NCBI GenBank assembly: GCA_036272325.1
Contig: DATAYY010000121.1
Coordinates: 1-16,162 of the forward strand
DNA: 16,162 nt
Origin: Schlegelella_A sp036272325
GTDB lineage: Bacteria; Pseudomonadota; Gammaproteobacteria; Burkholderiales; Burkholderiaceae_C
Direction of reading: 5' to 3'
The notes under the pieces were generated by a model. That model was not told the DNA's origin and made no database searches. It saw nothing but the letters and a program-made list of their open reading frames with translations. The position numbers were made by a program, and so were the translations under genes. Below, piece after piece: positions 1-7,340 of the stretch; within the stretch, counting starts at the first letter, position 1, and the number at the start of each line of letters is the position of its first letter.

Positions 1-528
1 CGATGCCGGGCCGATCGCGGGCGGTGCGGGGTGGACGCGGGCCATCGCGAACGCGTCGACGAAGACGCCGTCGCGCAGGACGTAGCCGCGGTGTCGGCCC
101 TCGATCGCGAAGCCGAACCGTCGGTACAACGCGATTGCGCGCTCGTTGTCGACGTAGACGGTGAGCTCGAGGCGGAGCAGTCCGATCCAGCGGTCGGCAA
201 CGTCGCACATCGCGTGCATCAGCGCGCTGCCGACGCCCTGCCCCTGCGCGTCGGCGCGGACCGACATGCCGAGCATCATCACGTGGCGGCGCCGCGGGCT
301 CGCTCCGACCGGATGCATGCCGCACGAGCCGACGAGCTCGCCGGCGCGCTCGGCGACGAGAAGGACATCGGCCTTGCCGGGTGCGAGGCCGTCGGCGAGC
401 CGCTCCCGATGCGCTTCCTCGCTCGCGTACGGCATCTGCATCAGGCCAGGATAGACGCCAGGGTCGTCCATCATCGCGGCGATGGCGGCGGCGTCGGTGA
501 CGCGGGCGCGGCGGACGCTGATCGTCAC
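1..528 (-). CDS. GNAT-family N-acetyltransferase, YhhY-like (3' end cut by window edge)
   Basis: Transfers an acetyl group from acetyl-CoA to an amine; the substrate cannot be read from the sequence. 176 codons are visible and run off the left edge without a stop. I translated it by hand from a GTG start at 528. The acetyl-CoA-binding motif appears as QGQGVGSALMHAM (about residues 95-107), followed by LRLELTVYVDNERAIALYRR and FGFAIEG, the usual GNAT beta5-alpha4 region. The end, with GDGVFVDAFAMARV-like spacing, closely resembles my memory of E. coli YhhY (reported as an amino-acid N-acetyltransferase), so only a few residues are probably missing. The GTG overlaps the stop of the upstream reductase gene in the sequence GTGA (525-528), and GAGGAG sits just upstream, so translational coupling is likely. 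Family is confident; the exact substrate is unknown. Confidence 0.9.
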   Translation of the reverse strand, partial: MTISVRRARVTDAAAIAAMMDDPGVYPGLMQMPYASEEAHRERLADGLAPGKADVLLVAERAGELVGSCGMHPVGASPRRRHVMMLGMSVRADAQGQGVGSALMHAMCDVADRWIGLLRLELTVYVDNERAIALYRRFGFAIEGRHRGYVLRDGVFVDAFAMARVHPAPPAIGPAS

Positions 529-1172
529 GCTCGGTCTCCTCGAAGGTTGCGGTAGTGGAGAAAGATCTCGTCGCCCTCGACCTCGCTGGCGACGAGCTGC
601 AGGCGGCGCACGTCGGCGCGGTCGAAGCCGGCGCCGTCGGCAAGCGACGGCGCGTCGCCGCCGACCACGATCGGGCACAGCGTGACGTGCATCTCGTCGA
701 GCGCATCGGCAGCGAGAAACTGGAACAGCAGGTCGCCGCCGGCCTCGACCAGCAGCCGCTTGATGCCGCGCGCGGCGAGTCGCTCGACGATCCAGCGAAC
801 CGGCGGATCGCCCTCTCCCGGCCACGCCTCGACTTCGGCCGGGAAGTCGCGAGGGACCGATGCCGCTCGCGTCACGAAGAGCGGGCGGACCGCCGGCTCG
901 CGCAGGAAATCGGAATCGAGCGGGACGGCGAGCGAACGCGTGACGACGACATTCCACGGCCGCGTCGTGAGGAGCGCGCGGTCGCCGTCGTCGGGCAGCG
1001 CCGGATGCGGCCAGTTGCGAAACGTCGCGCCGCCGACGAGCACGGCATCGGCCGTGGTGCGCAGCCGGCTCATGCGTGCATGGTCGCGCGCGCTGCCGAA
1101 GAACGTGAAGCGCCGCTCGCGCGTGTTGATGCGGCCATCGAGCGAGACGGCGGTGTTGCTGACGACCTGCAC
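525..1172 (-). CDS. Stand-alone RibD C-terminal-type reductase (dihydrofolate reductase-like fold)
   Basis: A 215-residue protein matching the NADPH-dependent reductase half of RibD, which reduces the ribosylamino-pyrimidine intermediate of riboflavin synthesis. The deaminase half is absent. Visible hallmarks are the N-terminal strand with SLDGRI (about residues 9-14), TTADAVLVGGATFR (nucleotide-binding region, about 39-52), LLVEAGGDLLFQFL (about 139-152) and DEMHVTLCPIVVGGDAP near the C-terminus. The GTG start at 1172 is preceded by a weak GAGG about 8 bases upstream; no better start is visible. It lies 48 bp after folB and overlaps the following acetyltransferase gene by 4 bp. The true substrate may be the riboflavin intermediate, a pterin or another pyrimidine; the folB neighbourhood makes a pterin worth testing but does not prove it. 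Confidence 0.88.
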   Translation of the reverse strand: MQVVSNTAVSLDGRINTRERRFTFFGSARDHARMSRLRTTADAVLVGGATFRNWPHPALPDDGDRALLTTRPWNVVVTRSLAVPLDSDFLREPAVRPLFVTRAASVPRDFPAEVEAWPGEGDPPVRWIVERLAARGIKRLLVEAGGDLLFQFLAADALDEMHVTLCPIVVGGDAPSLADGAGFDRADVRRLQLVASEVEGDEIFLHYRNLRGDRA

Positions 1173-1220
1173 GCTGGGGGCCTCGCAACCTGGAAGTCTG
1201 GCGCCGACGCCGGGCAGGAG

Positions 1221-1595
1221 CTAGGGCGTCGCGCTGCCGGCGTCACCGCGCCCGCGCGTGATCTCCACGCCGGCCCATTCGAGGCCCTGCACCGGCGGCC
1301 GCTTCCTGACGCTGATCGTGACGTGATCGATCAGCGCGTTCTTCAGCGCGACCTCGGCCAGCGTCTCGGCAACCCGCTCGATGAGAAGGAACTCGTGTCC
1401 CTGGACCGCATCGATGAGATCGCCGGCGAGCCGGTAGTCGACCGTGCGCTCGAGGTCGTCGGCGAGCGCGGCGTCGCGAAGCGCCGGGCAGTAGAGCCTG
1501 ACCTCGACCCGCAGCGACTGCGGCGTCGCCCGCTCGACGTCGGTGCAGCCGACCCGGCACGGCACCTCGAGGCCTTCGAGGAAGAGCATGTCCAT
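1221..1595 (-). CDS. folB: Dihydroneopterin aldolase FolB
   Basis: Cleaves 7,8-dihydroneopterin to 6-hydroxymethyl-7,8-dihydropterin and glycolaldehyde in cytosolic folate synthesis. The 124-residue length fits the family. Expected residues are in place: a Glu near position 21 in VGCTDVERATPQ, Tyr54 in TVDYRLAGDLI, the HEFLLIERVAETLAEV helix (about 67-82) and Lys98 in VTISVRKRPPV, the position of the catalytic lysine. The ATG at 1595 shares one base with the alaS stop (TGATG), so it is probably translated by coupling from alaS. A second ATG two codons on could also serve as start. The short C-terminal tail after EWAGVEITR is unremarkable. A paralogous epimerase activity (FolX-like) is possible but the residues fit FolB. 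Confidence 0.92.
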   Translation of the reverse strand: MDMLFLEGLEVPCRVGCTDVERATPQSLRVEVRLYCPALRDAALADDLERTVDYRLAGDLIDAVQGHEFLLIERVAETLAEVALKNALIDHVTISVRKRPPVQGLEWAGVEITRGRGDAGSATP

Positions 1596-4228
1596 CAGAC
1601 GCGCTCCTCGACCCAGCGGCGCACCGAGGCGAGCGCTTCGGGCAGCCGCGAGGGATCGCTGCCGCCGGCCATCGCCATGTCGGCCTTGCCGCCGCCCTTG
1701 CCGCCGATCTGCGCAGCGACGAAGTTCGCGACTTCGCCCGCCTTGACGCGCCCGGTGCTGTCGGCGGTGACGCCGGCGGCGATCTGCACCTTGGCGCCGT
1801 CGACCGCGGCGAGGACGATGACGGCGGTCTTCAGCTTGTCCTTGAGCTTGTCGAGCGTCTCGCGCAGCGTCTTCGCGTCGGCGCCGTCGAGCCGCGCCGC
1901 GAGAACCTTCAACCCCTTGACGTCGACGGCACGCTGGGCAAGGTCGTCGCCCTGCGACGACGCGAGGCGCCCCTTCAGTGCCGCGAGTTCCTTCTCGAGC
2001 GCGCGAACGTGCTCGAGCACCGGGCCGACGCGCGCCGGCACCTCGTCGGCGGAGCTGCGCAGCTCGCCGGCGATCCGGCCCAGCGTCGACTCGAGCGCCT
2101 GCAGGTAGGCGAGCGCGTTGTCGCCGGTCACCGCCTCGACGCGGCGAACGCCTGCGGCGACGCCGCCCTCGGCGACGATCTTGAACAGGCCGATGTCGCC
2201 GGTGCGCGCGACGTGGGTGCCGCCGCAGAGCTCGCGGCTCGAGCCGATCTCGAGCACGCGCACCTCGTCGCCGTACTTTTCGCCGAACAGCATCATCGCG
2301 CCGAGCTTGGTGGCGTCGTCGATCGGCATGACGCGCGCGCTGGTCGCGTGGTTGGCGAGGATCTCGGCGTTGACGAGCTGCTCGACGCGGCGGATCTCGT
2401 CGGCGGTGAGCGGCGCGTTGTGGGCGAAGTCGAAGCGCGTCTTGTCGGCGTCGACGAGCGATCCCTTCTGCTGTACGTGCTCGCCGAGGACCTCGCGCAG
2501 CGCCTTGTGCATCAGGTGCGTCGCGCTGTGGTTGCGAACCGTCTTCGCGCGCCGCTCGGCGTCGACCTTCGCATGCAGCATATCGCCGACGCGGATCTCG
2601 CCCTCGACGACTCGGCCTTCGTGCCCGAACACCGCCGCCTGGATCTTGACCGTGTCTTCCACCAGCACGCGCGAGGTGGGATTAAGCAACTCGCCGCTGT
2701 CACCGACCTGGCCACCGCTCTCGGCGTAGAACGGCGTGTGGTCGAGAACGATCACGACGTCGTCGCCGGCGTGCGCGACATCGGCGGCGCTGCCGTCGAC
2801 GTAGAGCGCGACGACGCGCGCGCTGTCGTGCGTCAGCGTGTCATAACCGTGGAACGTCGTTCCGGCGCCTTCGTAGGTCAGCCCTTGCGCCACCTTGAAC
2901 TTGGCCGAAGCACGCGCCTGCTGGCGTTGCCTGGCCATTGCCGCGTCGAAGCCGGCCGTGTCGACGCCCAGGCCGCGCTCGCGCGCAACGTCAGCGGTCA
3001 GGTCGCTCGGAAATCCGTAGGTGTCGTGCAGCTTGAACGCGACGTCGCCCGCGAGCACCCCGCCCGGACGCAGCGCGGCGAGCGCCGAGTCGAGGATCTC
3101 CATGCCGTTGGCGATCGTCTGGAAGAAGCGCTCCTCCTCCTGCTGCAGCACGGCGGTCACGCGCTGCTGCTGCCGGCGCAGGTCGGGATAGGCGTCGCCC
3201 ATCTCGGCTGCGACCGTCGCGACCAGCCGGTGGAAGAACGGCCGCCGCGCACCGAGCTTGTAGCCGTGGCGGATCGCGCGCCGGGCGATCCGGCGCAACA
3301 CGTAGCCGCGCCCTTCGTTGCCCGGGACGACGCCGTCGCCGACCGTGAAGCTGCAGGCGCGGATGTGGTCGGCGATCACTTTGAGCGAAGGCGAGTCCTT
3401 GTCGCAGTCGCCGGCGCCGGCGGCGTCGACCTCGCGCTTGGCCGCGGCGAGCAGGTTGACGAACAGATCGATCTCGTAGTTCGAGTGCACGTGCTGCAGC
3501 ACCGCGCTCAGGCGTTCCAGCCCCATGCCGGTGTCGACGCTCGGCTTTGGCAGCTTGTGCATCACGCCCGCATCGTCGCGGTTGAACTGCATGAAGACGT
3601 TGTTCCAGATCTCGATGTAGCGGTCGCCGTCTTGCTCCGGCGAACCGGGCGGGCCGCCGGCGATCCCGGGGCCGTGATCGAAGAAAATCTCGCTGCACGG
3701 GCCGCATGGGCCGGTGTCGCCCATCATCCAGAAGTTGTCGGACGCATAGCGGGCGCCCTTGTTGTCGCCGATGCGGACGATCCGCTCAGCCGGCAGTCCG
3801 ATCTCGTTTCGCCAGATGTCGTAAGCCTCGTCGTCCTCGTCGTAGACGGTCGCCCAGAGCTTGTCGGCCGGCAGCTTGTAAACCTCGGTGAGAAGCTCCC
3901 AGGCGAAGCGAAGCGCATCCTTCTTGAAGTAGTCGCCGAAGCTGAAGTTGCCGAGCATCTCGAAGAACGTCAGGTGGCGCGCGGTGTAGCCGACGTTCTC
4001 GAGGTCGTTGTGCTTGCCGCCGGCGCGGATGCACTTCTGCGACGACGCCGCGCGCAGGTATGGCCGCTTATCGAAGCCGAGGAAGACGTCCTTGAACTGG
4101 TTCATGCCGGCGTTGGTGAAGAGCAGCGTCGGGTCGTCGCCGGGAACGACCGGGCTCGACGGCACGATGGTGTGGCCCTTCGACGCGAAGAAGCTCAGGA
4201 ACGTCGAACGGATCTCGGCGGCTTTCAC
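1595..4228 (-). CDS. alaS: Alanyl-tRNA synthetase
   Basis: Charges tRNA(Ala) with alanine in the cytosol. 877 residues, the normal full length for bacterial AlaS. The class II catalytic core begins at the N-terminus (DPTLLFTNAGMNQFKDVFLG, about residues 32-51; ARHLTFFEMLGNFSFGDYF about 83-101). The editing domain carries the zinc-binding pairs HSATH (His567, His571) and CGGTH (Cys668, His672). The C-terminal domain, with a Gly-rich GGKGGGKADMAMAGG segment, is the usual C-Ala end. The start is GTG at 4228, chosen because the family begins with a few residues followed by AEIRxxFLxFF; no clear Shine-Dalgarno is visible and no in-frame ATG lies upstream. The next gene upstream ends 125 bp away, so the alaS promoter probably lies in 4229-4353. 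First gene of the alaS-folB-reductase-acetyltransferase cluster. Confidence 0.98.
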   Translation of the reverse strand: MKAAEIRSTFLSFFASKGHTIVPSSPVVPGDDPTLLFTNAGMNQFKDVFLGFDKRPYLRAASSQKCIRAGGKHNDLENVGYTARHLTFFEMLGNFSFGDYFKKDALRFAWELLTEVYKLPADKLWATVYDEDDEAYDIWRNEIGLPAERIVRIGDNKGARYASDNFWMMGDTGPCGPCSEIFFDHGPGIAGGPPGSPEQDGDRYIEIWNNVFMQFNRDDAGVMHKLPKPSVDTGMGLERLSAVLQHVHSNYEIDLFVNLLAAAKREVDAAGAGDCDKDSPSLKVIADHIRACSFTVGDGVVPGNEGRGYVLRRIARRAIRHGYKLGARRPFFHRLVATVAAEMGDAYPDLRRQQQRVTAVLQQEEERFFQTIANGMEILDSALAALRPGGVLAGDVAFKLHDTYGFPSDLTADVARERGLGVDTAGFDAAMARQRQQARASAKFKVAQGLTYEGAGTTFHGYDTLTHDSARVVALYVDGSAADVAHAGDDVVIVLDHTPFYAESGGQVGDSGELLNPTSRVLVEDTVKIQAAVFGHEGRVVEGEIRVGDMLHAKVDAERRAKTVRNHSATHLMHKALREVLGEHVQQKGSLVDADKTRFDFAHNAPLTADEIRRVEQLVNAEILANHATSARVMPIDDATKLGAMMLFGEKYGDEVRVLEIGSSRELCGGTHVARTGDIGLFKIVAEGGVAAGVRRVEAVTGDNALAYLQALESTLGRIAGELRSSADEVPARVGPVLEHVRALEKELAALKGRLASSQGDDLAQRAVDVKGLKVLAARLDGADAKTLRETLDKLKDKLKTAVIVLAAVDGAKVQIAAGVTADSTGRVKAGEVANFVAAQIGGKGGGKADMAMAGGSDPSRLPEALASVRRWVEERV

Positions 4229-4353
4229 AGGGCGGCTTTCGGCGGCTACGGAGTCGCGCGGCGGTTGCCGGCGAAAAGGCGGAAGGATATCGGCATGGTT
4301 CCGCGATTGTCCGGCACATCGCCGTCCAACCGCGGGCGTGGCGCCTGCGCGGC

Positions 4354-5253
4354 TCAGCGGTCGTCGTTGGCGGCCGCGCGGCGCCGGCCGGCGCCGTCGC
4401 GCGTCGTCGCCAGCCCGTGGGGCGATGTCGCGGCCGCTGCGGCGGCGAGCGACACGGCGCGGCGCAGCAGCAGCTCGGCGTCGTTGCCGTCGCCCGGCGA
4501 GTGGGCGATGCCGAGGGCGACGGCGACCGAGCGCTCGATCGCGCCGACCATGAACGGCGCGAGCAACGCCGCGACGAGCTTCAGGGCGACGCGCTCACCG
4601 TCGGCCGGGGTCAGGATCGAGCCGAGCAGCACCGCGTAGGCGTCGTCGTCGATCGCGGCGACGACGTCGCTGGCGCGGACACCGGCGCGCAGGCGAACCG
4701 CGATCTTGCGCCGCAAGGTGTCGGCATCGACCGCCTCGGCGCCGCCGCGGCTCGGCCGCAAGCCCTCGATCCGGAACGCCAGCAGCGCCATCGGCGACGG
4801 CTCGCGTTCGCGCAACGCAAGCAGCTGGCTGAGATGCTCGACGAGTTGCTGCCGGTGCGGTAAGCCCGTTGCCGGGTCGATCGAATGTCCGCCCTGGCGG
4901 CCGTCGAGGCGGCGGCGGCGCTCGACCGCGAACCGAAGCCGGCGCCAGCCGGCCGCGCCCGCGAGCTCGGCACGGCCGACCACGTCATCGGCACCGTGGT
5001 GCAGCCACGCCGGCGCGTGCTCGGCATCGGGATTGGCGAGAACGACGACGAGTGCGACGCGATCGGCGATCGCCGCGATCTTGGCCGTCGATGCAGGCGC
5101 GGCATCGCCGTCGACGAGAACGAGATCGAAGCGGTCGGCGCCGGCGAGCCGCTCGGCCGCGTCGGCCCAACCGGGGCTCGCCTCGACGACGAAGCCGGTC
5201 GGAGCGAGCGCCGAGGCCGCGACGGCGAGCACGCGAAGCGGCGAGCCGTTCAC
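4354..5253 (-). CDS. Receiver-like plus degenerate GGDEF-like signalling protein
   Basis: A 299-residue cytosolic protein with two signalling folds, both apparently decayed. Residues about 5-110 resemble a receiver: Asp48 in FDLVLVDGD could be a phospho-acceptor, and LHHGADDVV (about 84-92) matches the usual GADDYL segment, but the conserved Lys that follows is absent. Residues about 124-285 resemble a GGDEF domain: DPATGLPHRQQLVEHL at 126-141 and SDVVAAIDDDAYAVLL at 195-210, followed by VAVALGIAHSPGDGNDAELLLRRA. The GGDEF signature position reads DDDAY, so diguanylate cyclase activity is unlikely. The tail is rich in Ala and Arg. Start GTG at 5253 is uncertain: the only purine-rich site (GAGGA) is about 12 bases upstream, though the frame stays open further up without a start codon. 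The domain reading is confident; the function is not. Confidence 0.82.
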   Translation of the reverse strand: MNGSPLRVLAVAASALAPTGFVVEASPGWADAAERLAGADRFDLVLVDGDAAPASTAKIAAIADRVALVVVLANPDAEHAPAWLHHGADDVVGRAELAGAAGWRRLRFAVERRRRLDGRQGGHSIDPATGLPHRQQLVEHLSQLLALREREPSPMALLAFRIEGLRPSRGGAEAVDADTLRRKIAVRLRAGVRASDVVAAIDDDAYAVLLGSILTPADGERVALKLVAALLAPFMVGAIERSVAVALGIAHSPGDGNDAELLLRRAVSLAAAAAATSPHGLATTRDGAGRRRAAANDDR

Positions 5254-5339
5254 CGCGGCGTCGGATCCTCGTTCGACATCCGCCGATTCTAGGAAGGCCG
5301 CCTCTCGATACGCCGTCGAGGAACCGCCGTCGGCGCCAA

Positions 5340-5459
5340 CTAAGCGCGCCTTCGACGCTCCGCGTCGTCCGCACGAGGCAGTCGGACGAAGAGAGGTGCT
5401 TGCCCCGGGCGCTGCTCGGTCGCAAGGATGTCACGCACCGCCGGCACGATCTCCTCCAT
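5340..5459 (-). CDS. Possible small protein upstream of the receiver/GGDEF-like gene
   Basis: A 39-codon reading frame starting at an ATG at 5459 (MEEIVPAVRDILATEQ...) and ending in a run of Arg before a TAG at 5340. Its start has no good Shine-Dalgarno; GGAGGG lies too far upstream. Third-position GC is about 72%, lower than in the surrounding firm genes. It lies on the same strand as the receiver/GGDEF-like gene, 86 bp before that gene's start, so it could be a small leader gene, the tail of a broken gene (the frame stays open upstream to a TTG near 5543) or chance. I recognise no family. Confidence 0.2.
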   Translation of the reverse strand: MEEIVPAVRDILATEQRPGQAPLFVRLPRADDAERRRRA

Positions 5460-5542
5460 CGAGGGGATGCCCTGAGTCCCTCCGATCCGCAAGACTCGCG
5501 CCGCCGCAGGTGCAAGCTGCGGCCAGGAACGACGGGAGTGCA

Positions 5543-5758
5543 ATGGCCATCAACTTTCTCGGCCAGGTCTGGCGGGTCGCGGGGTTTGCGCAGGCCGGCG
5601 GCGGTCAGCGACGCAGCAACGACTGGACCGTCCAGCTGCGCGAGCCGTCGCTATGGAATCCGGCCTCCGCCGTTGCCCCCGCTGCGTTGCCGACGCCGAG
5701 TGATCCCCACCCCGCCGAGCCCGTCTGGGCCGAGACACAGCCCTTCTGGCGCGGCTGA
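5543..5758 (+). CDS. Hypothetical small protein (71 aa)
   Basis: Reads MAINFLGQVWRVAGFAQ... and ends TQPFWRG. I recognise no family. Points in favour: an ATG with GGGAG 6 bases upstream, about 84% GC at third positions (like the neighbouring genes), few Arg residues and four Trp residues, which frame shadows in such GC-rich DNA rarely show. The first third looks moderately hydrophobic, but I see no signal peptide or membrane span. The second half is rich in Pro and Ala. It is the only plus-strand gene proposed in the left two thirds of the window and converges on the PAS gene, the two stops being 12 bp apart. No promoter is obvious in the 289 bp to its left. It could also be a remnant of a longer gene, since the frame is open upstream. 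Confidence 0.45.
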   Translation: MAINFLGQVWRVAGFAQAGGGQRRSNDWTVQLREPSLWNPASAVAPAALPTPSDPHPAEPVWAETQPFWRG

Positions 5759-5770
5759 GCGTCGAGCGGG

Positions 5771-6952
5771 TCAGCGCGCAGCGTCGACGAGGGCGGGCAC
5801 GACGATGCCGCCCGCGGGTCCCACAGACCGGGCGGTGCCGACTGCGACAGCGCCGGTGTCGATGCGATCGAGCATGGCATCGAGAAGCGCCGATTTCTCG
5901 GCCAGACGTGCCGCGAACGCACGCACGCGCTCTTCGGCGAGCAGCAGCCGTTGCTGGCGGCGCTTCAGAAGCGAGATGTCGACGTGCGCGAACGAGGCGA
6001 AGCCGTCGGGACGGCGCTGCTCGACGACGCGCACCCAGCGATCGCCGGGCAGCGGCAGCTCGTAGGGCGCGCCCGCGAAGCAGAGGTTTTCCTCGAGGAG
6101 CGCGAGCCCGGACTCGAACCGCGATCGCTCCGAAGGGTCGGTGCCGCGCCAGGCGGTGAGATAGACGTCGACGAAGTCGCCCTGCATTGCGCGTGCCTTG
6201 TCGGGCAGACGGTACATCGCGACGAACGCCTCGTTGACCCAGCCGATCCGTCCCTCGGGACTGGTCAGCATGATGCCTTCACCGACGTGCTCGAAGAGAT
6301 CGAGGCCGCTTGCCAGCCCGATCATTCCGGGGCCGTCGATCGCATCCTTGACGGCGACCGGAACGACGCTCGCCGCCCGCGTCCAGAGGCAGATCCGGCC
6401 CGCGGGCCCGGTCTCTTCGGCCGCCTGCAGCCAGAAGCCGCGATGGCTGAAAGCTTGCGGCGCCTGCTCATCGGACGGCCGTGCGACGCCTTCGTCGACA
6501 TAGCGCTCGAGCAGACCGAGCTCCTCCGCCTCGAGCCGGACCTTGTAGAAGCGGCGCAGGTTGGCGCGATACGGCTCGCCCTCGTGAATGAATCCGACCT
6601 GCTCCGGGAAGAAGCGCAGGTAGGCGTCGTTCCAGAACGCGGTGCGGTCGTCGGCATCGAATGCGCAGACGGCGACGTTCAGGCGGTCGAGCGCCGCCGC
6701 GATCGCCGGCGGCGCGGCGTCGGAGCGATCGCGACGGGCGACGCTCGCCTCGCGAACGTCGCGGCCCGGCTGCCTGGTCGACAGTGCCGCAAAGAGATGG
6801 TGCGTCGCCGAGTCGGTGCTGAAACCTTCGGTGAGGACGCCGACCGCGTCGCCGCTGTCGTCCCAGCCGACGGCGCAGGCCACCGCGCGCGGCGCCGAGC
6901 TCTGCAGCGGCGCGTGCCGGCGCTGGCCGACGGCGGTCGCTTCCCGTTCCAC
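5771..6952 (-). CDS. Double-PAS sensory protein lacking an output domain
   Basis: 393 residues. An N-terminal 80-residue stretch of low complexity precedes two PAS-like domains. The first, about 86-193, has LDRLNVAVCAFDADDRTAFWND and ends in a beta strand containing GRICLWTRA. The second, about 218-330, has LFEHVGEGIMLTSPEGRIGWVNEAF and ends with SFAHVDISLLKRRQQ. A helical, probably coiled-coil segment (about 328-358) follows. The last 35 residues begin like a third PAS domain (AMLDRIDTGAVAVG) and then stop. No kinase, GGDEF, EAL, HD-GYP or DNA-binding domain is present, and no membrane span, so it is cytosolic and must act by partner binding, or it is truncated. The GTG start at 6952 has no Shine-Dalgarno of its own but lies 3 bp after the stop of a short leader frame, which may deliver ribosomes by coupling. 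The ligand is unknown. Confidence 0.8.
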   Translation of the reverse strand: MEREATAVGQRRHAPLQSSAPRAVACAVGWDDSGDAVGVLTEGFSTDSATHHLFAALSTRQPGRDVREASVARRDRSDAAPPAIAAALDRLNVAVCAFDADDRTAFWNDAYLRFFPEQVGFIHEGEPYRANLRRFYKVRLEAEELGLLERYVDEGVARPSDEQAPQAFSHRGFWLQAAEETGPAGRICLWTRAASVVPVAVKDAIDGPGMIGLASGLDLFEHVGEGIMLTSPEGRIGWVNEAFVAMYRLPDKARAMQGDFVDVYLTAWRGTDPSERSRFESGLALLEENLCFAGAPYELPLPGDRWVRVVEQRRPDGFASFAHVDISLLKRRQQRLLLAEERVRAFAARLAEKSALLDAMLDRIDTGAVAVGTARSVGPAGGIVVPALVDAAR

Positions 6953-6955
6953 GGG

Positions 6956-7009
6956 TCAGGACACCCGTGTGCGCGCACGGCGCATCAACGACCACATCGA
7001 CAAGAGCAT
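6956..7009 (-). CDS. Possible 17-residue leader peptide before the PAS gene
   Basis: The frame reads MLLSMWSLMRRARTRVS and then TGA. A perfect GGAGG lies 5 bases before its ATG at 7009, the best ribosome-binding site in this neighbourhood. Its stop is followed after 3 bases by the GTG start of the PAS gene, which has no ribosome-binding site itself. This arrangement suggests translational coupling or a regulatory leader. The peptide has a short hydrophobic start and a basic end but no run of a single amino acid that would suggest classical attenuation. It is too short for coding statistics to help. Confidence 0.4.
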   Translation of the reverse strand: MLLSMWSLMRRARTRVS

Positions 7010-7136
7010 CGTCACCTCCGCAGCCCTCGAGGCTTTGTGCCGTCCGGCGCATCTTCCATGCCACCCTGCGGCGGCTGCCGCGATGCTTGGCGGGCGCGAG
7101 ACTTGTTCGCTTGTGACGAAATCGAGGGATTGCGAA

Positions 7137-7236
7137 GGCGCAAAGCGCCAGCCTTGCAACCAGTTGCTACCGCCGCCGGGCGGCAGCGTCAGCGGGACGT
7201 GAAGGGAATCGCAAGGTTGGCCCAACAGCCCCTTGC
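7137..7236. repeat. Cluster of short inverted repeats
   Basis: Four small stem-loops follow each other within 100 bases: GGCGC-AAA-GCGCC (7137-7149), GCAAC-CA-GTTGC (7156-7167), a GCCGCC/GGCGGC stem around 7171-7183, and GCAAGG...CCTTGC (7211-7216 with 7231-7236), the last enclosing GTTG-GCC-CAAC. Such a series can be a dispersed REP-like element, a structured RNA or the stabilised 3' end of the efflux mRNA. None is followed by a T-run that would make a strong terminator. I cannot tell from one copy whether it is repeated in the genome. Confidence 0.45.
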
Positions 7237-7340
7237 CAGCTCGTTTTCGGGTGAGCGGCGAGTGCTGGTGACCCCAACTGCCGGAGTCATACCGAAGTCG
7301 AGATTTGACGCGGCTTTGAAGCAGGAGGCGATCAAACCCC

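Noticed and set aside
555..2108. Plus-strand frame of 517 codons across folB and the reductase gene
   Set aside because: It spans several well-supported minus-strand genes and their junctions and shows no domain of its own.
2009..4639. Very long open frame (876 codons) on the plus strand opposite alaS
   Set aside because: It is the antisense shadow of alaS; its composition is dominated by His, Arg, Val and Asp runs, and alaS on the other strand is unmistakable.
5754..5789. Bidirectional terminator between the convergent small gene and PAS gene
   Set aside because: GCTGA/TCAGC and CGTCGA/TCGACG pairs are short, partly formed by the two stop codons, and lack T-runs.
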